Assembly: GCF_020829495.1 (NCBI RefSeq)
Contig: NZ_JAIVFQ010000009.1
Coordinates: 62,001 to 126,000, forward strand
From: Nostoc favosum CHAB5714
GTDB taxonomy: Bacteria; Cyanobacteriota; Cyanobacteriia; Cyanobacteriales; Nostocaceae
DNA length: 64,000 nucleotides
Direction of reading: 5' to 3'
Part shown: positions 59,984 through 64,000 of the stretch, in pieces
Layout of the letters: every line of letters begins with the position of its first letter
How positions within the stretch are numbered: the first letter of the stretch is position 1
Program-made: the position numbers and the translations under genes
The notes under the pieces: generated by a model
Databases searched by the model: none
What the model saw: the letters and a program-made list of their open reading frames with translations, nothing else
Told to the model about the DNA's origin: nothing

Positions 59984-62075
59984 GATTGTAATTATTGGTG
60001 GCGGCGTTATTGGTTTAGCGATCGCCATTGAGCTAAAACTGCGCGGGGCAAGTGTCACCGTGCTTTGTCGTGACTTCCAGGCTGCCGCTACCCACGCCGC
60101 CGCCGGGATGTTAGCACCAGATGCGGAAAACATCCCTAATGAGGCAATGCGTTCATTGTGTTGGCGATCGCGTGCTTTATATCCCGACTGGACGCGCAAA
60201 CTAGAAGAACTAACCGGCTTAAATACTGGCTACCGTCCCTGTGGCATCCTTGCACCCGTATTTGAGGAGGCAGAGGGGCAGGGGGCAGGGGGAGATGAGG
60301 GAGCAGGGGGAGATGAGGGAGCAGGGGAAGCAGAGGAGCAGAGGAGCACAGGGAAAAGTTTTTCCTCCTCATCCCCCTCATCCTCCTCATCCCCCTCATC
60401 CCCCTCATCCCCCTCATCCCCGGCTTACTGGTTAGACAAAGAGGCAATTCATCAATATCAGCCAGGATTGGGAGCCGAGGTAGTTGGTGGCTGGTGGTAT
60501 CCTGAAGACGCACAAGTTGATAATAAGGCTCTAGCTCAGGTATTGTGGACGGCGGCTGAGTCTGTTGGTGTTGAACTCAAAGACGGGATTACAGTAGAAG
60601 CATTTTTACAGCAGCAAGGACAAGTGGTTGGCGTACAAACCAATGCTGGAATAATTCGCGCCGCGTACTATGTTTTAGCTTCAGGTGCTTGGTCAAATGA
60701 GTTGTTACCAGTACCCGTGCGTCCCAGAAAAGGGCAAATGCTGAGTGTGCGGATACCAGAATTTACGCCGGAATTGCCCTTGAAGCGGGTTTTGTTTGGG
60801 CAGGATATTTACATCGTACCAAGACGCGATCGCCTTGTTATTGGGGCAACCAGCGAAGACGTTGGTTTCATTCCCAACAACACCCCAGACGGCATTCAAA
60901 CACTATTACAAGCTGCCATCCGGCTGTATCCGCAACTAAAGCATTATCCCATCCAAGAATTCTGGTGGGGATTTCGCCCAGCCACCCCCGATGAGTTGCC
61001 CATCCTTGGCACTAGCCACTGTCAAAATTTAACTCTTGCTACAGGTCATTACCGTAACGGGATTCTACTTGCACCCGTAACAGCCGCATTGATTGCCGAT
61101 TTCATCTTAGAACAAAAGTCTGACCCTCTACTTGCTGATTTCCACTATTCGCGCTTCCAGTCCAAGCCATCTACCTCTACGCCAATGCTGACTCACTCTG
61201 CCAATTTTTCCAACGGGCATCACCCTGCTATATCCCCCCATTCCCCAGTACAGACGCGATTAATCGCGTCTCTCCCCATTCAAGACTCCCCACTAATTAT
61301 TGCTGGCAAAACCTTCCAATCCCGCTTGATGACTGGAACTGGTAAGTATCGCAGCATTGAGGAAATGCAGCAAAGTGTCACCGCCAGCGATTGTCAAATT
61401 GTCACCGTGGCAGTACGACGGGTACAAACCAAGGCCCCCGGACATGAAGGTTTAGCTGAAGCCTTAGATTGGACAAAAATTTGGATGTTGCCCAATACCG
61501 CAGGTTGCCAAACTGCTGAAGAGGCGATTCGGGTGGCGCGTTTGGGGCGAGAAATGGCGAAATTGTTGGGGCAGGAAGATAATAACTTTATAAAGTTAGA
61601 AGTAATACCTGATCTTAAGTATTTACTCCCAGATCCAATTGGGACGCTGCAAGCCGCAGAACAATTAGTTAAAGAAGGCTTTGCAGTATTGCCCTATATT
61701 AACGCTGACCCCATGTTAGCCAAGCGTTTAGAAGAAGTAGGCTGTGCTACGGTAATGCCTTTAGCATCGCCGATTGGTTCTGGACAAGGGCTAAAAACAA
61801 CCGCCAACATCCAAATCATCATCGAAAATGCGGGTGTACCAGTGGTGGTAGATGCCGGAATTGGTTCACCCTCAGAAGCCGCTCAGGCAATGGAATTGGG
61901 AGCAGATGCTTTGTTGATTAATAGTGCGATCGCTCTTTCTCCAAACCCAGCAGCAATGGCTCGTGCCATGAATTTAGCAACAGTTGCCGGTCGTCTAGCA
62001 TACCTTGCTGGCAGAATGCCTATCAAAGACTACGCCAGCCCTAGTTCACCTCTGACTGGGACGATTACTAGTTAG
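59973..62075 (+). CDS. thiO-thiG: ThiO-ThiG fusion: glycine oxidase and thiazole synthase
   Basis: Residues 1-400 are the FAD-dependent glycine oxidase ([49 protein letters not shown]). It makes dehydroglycine. From about 440 begins ThiG ([19 protein letters not shown]), which builds the thiazole ring with ThiS sulfur. The Schiff-base lysine is in FIKLEVIPD, and [20 protein letters not shown] binds phosphate. The fusion is typical of cyanobacteria. Residues about 98-149 are a repeat insertion in the oxidase half, and a GACGCGATTAATCGCGTCTC palindrome lies in the linker. thiE and thiS lie at the other end of the window. Confidence 0.95.
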   Translation: MTSEIVIIGGGVIGLAIAIELKLRGASVTVLCRDFQAAATHAAAGMLAPDAENIPNEAMRSLCWRSRALYPDWTRKLEELTGLNTGYRPCGILAPVFEEAEGQGAGGDEGAGGDEGAGEAEEQRSTGKSFSSSSPSSSSSPSSPSSPSSPAYWLDKEAIHQYQPGLGAEVVGGWWYPEDAQVDNKALAQVLWTAAESVGVELKDGITVEAFLQQQGQVVGVQTNAGIIRAAYYVLASGAWSNELLPVPVRPRKGQMLSVRIPEFTPELPLKRVLFGQDIYIVPRRDRLVIGATSEDVGFIPNNTPDGIQTLLQAAIRLYPQLKHYPIQEFWWGFRPATPDELPILGTSHCQNLTLATGHYRNGILLAPVTAALIADFILEQKSDPLLADFHYSRFQSKPSTSTPMLTHSANFSNGHHPAISPHSPVQTRLIASLPIQDSPLIIAGKTFQSRLMTGTGKYRSIEEMQQSVTASDCQIVTVAVRRVQTKAPGHEGLAEALDWTKIWMLPNTAGCQTAEEAIRVARLGREMAKLLGQEDNNFIKLEVIPDLKYLLPDPIGTLQAAEQLVKEGFAVLPYINADPMLAKRLEEVGCATVMPLASPIGSGQGLKTTANIQIIIENAGVPVVVDAGIGSPSEAAQAMELGADALLINSAIALSPNPAAMARAMNLATVAGRLAYLAGRMPIKDYASPSSPLTGTITS
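60264..60420. repeat. composite repeat inserted in frame in thiO-thiG
   Basis: A GCAGGGGGAGATGAGGGA block is followed by a TCATCCCCC/TCATCCTCC block. They encode [15 protein letters not shown] and a serine/proline run. The two blocks and their order on the coding strand are the same as those inserted in the lycopene cyclase gene. Confidence 0.9.
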
Positions 62076-62091
62076 GGAATGGGGCATGGAG

Positions 62092-62282
62092 CAGATACTG
62101 TTGGCGAATTGGTAGGGATTCTAACCCATCAGCCCCAATCCATCTTAATTTCTTTAATTTCAGTGCGTTTCAACGCACTTTAGCTATTAGCCCGCAATTT
62201 ATTGCAGGGCGGGAAAGCAACGCAAAACTAGGATTTTAGGGATGGGGGGTTTAACCCCTCGTAAATTGATCAACAGTATCTG
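62092..62282 (+). mobile_element. structured insertion (element E) with inverted ends
   Basis: The ends CAGATACTGTTG and CAACAGTATCTG are perfect 12-bp inverted repeats. ATGGGGCATGG occurs 2 bases before (62079-62089) and 4 bases after (62287-62297) the ends, though this word is also local repeat sequence. Inside are hairpins AGTGCGT-TTCA-ACGCACT (62162-62179), then GCTATTAGCC, then GCAAT-TT-ATTGC (62194-62205). This is the core shared with elements A and C. Confidence 0.75.
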
Positions 62283-62295
62283 GAACATGGGGCAT

Positions 62296-62359
62296 GGGGA
62301 ATAACCAATCCCCAATCCCCAATCCCCAATCCCCAATCCCCAATCCCCAATCCCCAATG
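62296..62359. repeat. heptamer repeat (CCCCAAT)n
   Basis: About eight 7-bp CCCCAAT units lie between element E and the ssl1498-type gene. Non-coding. Confidence 0.9.
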
Positions 62360-62447
62360 CTCAATGTAACGATTTGTCTAGCAGTTTAAGGGCGGATTTA
62401 GCATTTATGTAACATTAAATGAACGATAAAGATAAAGGAATTAATTC

Positions 62448-62627
62448 ATGCCCTATACAAATGAAGAAGGCGGCCTTCTGAATAATTTTGCCCGGGAACC
62501 AAAGATTTATCAAGCAGAACCTCCCACGGAAGGGCAAAAACGAACTTATCTCTTCCTAGGAATTGCCGCTACAGTTTTGGTTGGCGGCTTGATTCTAGTT
62601 GCCTTCTTTGTTTCTAAGAGCAGTTGA
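62448..62627 (+). CDS. Ssl1498-family light-harvesting-like protein
   Basis: The 59-residue protein reads MPYTNEEGGLLNNFAREPKI, then YQAEPPTEGQKRTY and one membrane helix (LGIAATVLVGGLILVAFFV). This matches the Ssl1498 family of small cyanobacterial thylakoid proteins, annotated as light-harvesting-like. AAAGGA lies about 10 bases upstream of the ATG. A terminator follows. Confidence 0.88.
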   Translation: MPYTNEEGGLLNNFAREPKIYQAEPPTEGQKRTYLFLGIAATVLVGGLILVAFFVSKSS

Positions 62628-62670
62628 TCATAAAATATTTTAATAAAACTTCATTTTCTTGATAGTTTTT

Positions 62671-62710
62671 CAGGTTCCGATTTTAAAAGGAGCCTGTTTT
62701 TTTATTTTTT
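62671..62710 (+). terminator. rho-independent terminator
   Basis: CAGGTTCC pairs with GGAGCCTG (one G-T wobble position) with a 10-base loop, followed by a long T-run. It ends the ssl1498-type transcript. Confidence 0.88.
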
Positions 62711-62891
62711 GTTAAAATTAAATTAAAATTTAAAGTATAATTATATACTGTTTTCTTCTACAATACCTGAAAAACTCAATTTATCCTAAGCGGTACAACG
62801 TTAGCTTAAAAATCATTTCTATTATGAAGTTAGCCCACTTGGATGCGTCCAGAAAAGTGATTATGTACTGTGTTTTGGCTCTTTAGCCGCC

Positions 62892-64000
62892 ATGAGCGTG
62901 AATGATACTGCACAAAATGATAATTCTAGTTGGAATCGGCAAGTATACCACCGCCTGAAACTTGCCCTAAGTCTTGGCTTAAGACGACAAATTTTTTTAG
63001 CAGTATGTGATGATTTACACTTAAGGAATCAAGTAGCGACCCGTTTGCATTCTACATTGGCTTATCCTATTGGACAAGTGCTATCTCAGCCATCAAATGC
63101 CCAAGAAAATAGCACTCTAGCTTATCCGCGATTAGTCACGTTGCGTTTGAATTTAAACGATCCCAATCCCATAGTTCAAATAAATCAATGGTTGGCAAAC
63201 TATCCACCGCCAATTGTTGGGGCATCAAAAGATAGCCCTGGAAGACCTTTTCCAGTACCAGCATTTCAGATTGTCGGCGTGGAGCATCTCACCAAGCAAC
63301 CAGTCGCTACACAACGGTTATTTTTGCACCATCTCCGCTTAAGCGAACAATATTTCTCTGTACAAGAATCTAGCCGATTCCTTGAATCTAACTTGCTGTT
63401 ATGGATATCGCGTCCTTGGTTATCTGCTATCAAGCAATCAGCGCCACAGTTTTGGCGTTGTCGGACTGGCGTATTTGTGTTTGCCGGAGAACCCACACCA
63501 GCGACTCAGAATTCGGGTTATCCAGAACGTTTTTCTAATCCCAGAAGCTTGGATTTAGGCTATATTGAGCAGTCGATTGTAGATGAATCAGTTACCCAAG
63601 CAGAACTCAGAACCGCCGCCAGCGAGTTAAAGTTGAAGAATAATTCCGATTTTCCGGCAGAAACACAAGGGAATAGCGTACATAAAATCCAGGAAGTTTC
63701 GCCATCAACGGCAGATTTATTGAAGGCTGCGCCACAACAGCAGGAATCTACTAATAGGTCTGGTAGTGGGAGTAATAATCAATCGCTGTCGTCTTTATCT
63801 CATATTAGTAGCGAGTTAACGGAGCTAGTAATAGCAACAATAAATACAAATATTGCTCAAGATACAGAGGATTACTTGCAACCGCAGCAGATTTTGTTGG
63901 AGATTGAAGAATTACACCAAAAGCAAGTTCCAGGGGAGGTACTGGCAGAAGCTTATCATCGCTTGGGCAGCTTATACCGCCTTCGGATTGAGCAAGGAGA
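62892..64000 (+). CDS. TPR-like cyanobacterial protein (partial, runs off the window)
   Basis: An open frame of 369 codons runs from the ATG to the window edge without a stop. It begins MSVNDTAQNDNSSWNRQVYH and includes LKLALSLGLRRQIFLAVCDD, then a basic, helical domain and a Ser/Asn-rich linker (NRSGSGSNNQSLSSLSHI). The end (VLAEAYHRLGSLYRLRIEQG) looks like the first tetratricopeptide repeat. I recall cyanobacterial proteins with this N-terminus before TPRs, but not their function. Confidence 0.75.
   Translation, partial: MSVNDTAQNDNSSWNRQVYHRLKLALSLGLRRQIFLAVCDDLHLRNQVATRLHSTLAYPIGQVLSQPSNAQENSTLAYPRLVTLRLNLNDPNPIVQINQWLANYPPPIVGASKDSPGRPFPVPAFQIVGVEHLTKQPVATQRLFLHHLRLSEQYFSVQESSRFLESNLLLWISRPWLSAIKQSAPQFWRCRTGVFVFAGEPTPATQNSGYPERFSNPRSLDLGYIEQSIVDESVTQAELRTAASELKLKNNSDFPAETQGNSVHKIQEVSPSTADLLKAAPQQQESTNRSGSGSNNQSLSSLSHISSELTELVIATINTNIAQDTEDYLQPQQILLEIEELHQKQVPGEVLAEAYHRLGSLYRLRIEQG

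Noticed and set aside
62823..62886. 20-codon leader ORF (MKLAHLDASRK and on) before the last gene
   Set aside because: No attenuator-like hairpins or amino-acid run; such short frames occur by chance.
1..64000. tRNA, rRNA and common riboswitches, including a TPP riboswitch near thi genes
   Set aside because: I looked for tRNA T-loop patterns and for THI-box words near thiE and thiO-thiG and saw none. A covariance search would be decisive.

Overview
The window is a chromosomal segment of a filamentous, Nostoc-like cyanobacterium. The evidence is the very frequent GCGATCGC (HIP1) octamer, strings of 7-bp tandem repeats between genes, and marker genes typical of oxygenic phototrophs: a CruA/CruP-type lycopene cyclase homologue, a high-light-inducible protein, an Ssl1498-type protein, a ThiO-ThiG fusion, a delta-9 desaturase and an extended ThiE. 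Housekeeping genes are scattered among accessory genes, toxin-antitoxin modules, gene remnants and non-autonomous mobile repeats. I saw no rRNA, tRNA or CRISPR array.

Layout. 0-4 kb: thiS (partial) and thiE, then an exported beta-helix protein. 4-6.3 kb: a small-gene islet with a DUF433/DUF5615 pair, its deleted duplicate, an orphan antitoxin-like gene and a DUF6888/DUF6887-like pair. 6.5-12 kb: a small adaptor-like protein plus an NB-ARC/TPR STAND ATPase, then two exported/membrane genes of unknown role. 12.6-18.8 kb: a 21-bp repeat array, a PIN-toxin remnant, a YoeB-type TA pair, a TetR/recombinase-like fusion divergent from a desaturase with palindromic operators between them, a VapBC pair and an Rpn-family remnant. 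19-26.7 kb: dusB, a Uma2 nuclease, a CHAT-STAND-WD40 giant and an S66 peptidase. 27-35.7 kb: a trypco2 protein with a CHAT/NB-ARC/TPR protein, two small exported peptides, and a sigma-like gene with a DUF1822 gene. 36-47 kb: alanine dehydrogenase, hli, WD40 protein, VapBC, a permease operon, an RNA ligase with an early stop codon, and a cupin/threonine-aldolase pair. 49-64 kb: a coiled-coil protein, the lycopene cyclase homologue, a vWA + dynamin-like GTPase cassette, citramalate synthase, a ferredoxin, thiO-thiG, ssl1498 and the start of a TPR-like gene.

How it works together. Three STAND/NLR-like proteins, two of them carrying caspase-like CHAT domains, lie within 25 kb. One sits beside a trypco2 protein and one beside a small protein sharing its N-terminal motif. 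With the vWA-dynamin cassette about 23 kb away, these are the best candidates for conflict, immunity or programmed-death systems. Thiamine genes lie at both ends: thiE-thiS and thiO-thiG.

The most unusual DNA-level signals are three short insertions that share a covarying two-hairpin core although their ends differ, and repeats inserted in frame into at least four protein genes (beta-helix protein, lycopene cyclase homologue, citramalate synthase, thiO-thiG). All functions are read from motifs by eye; no database search was run.
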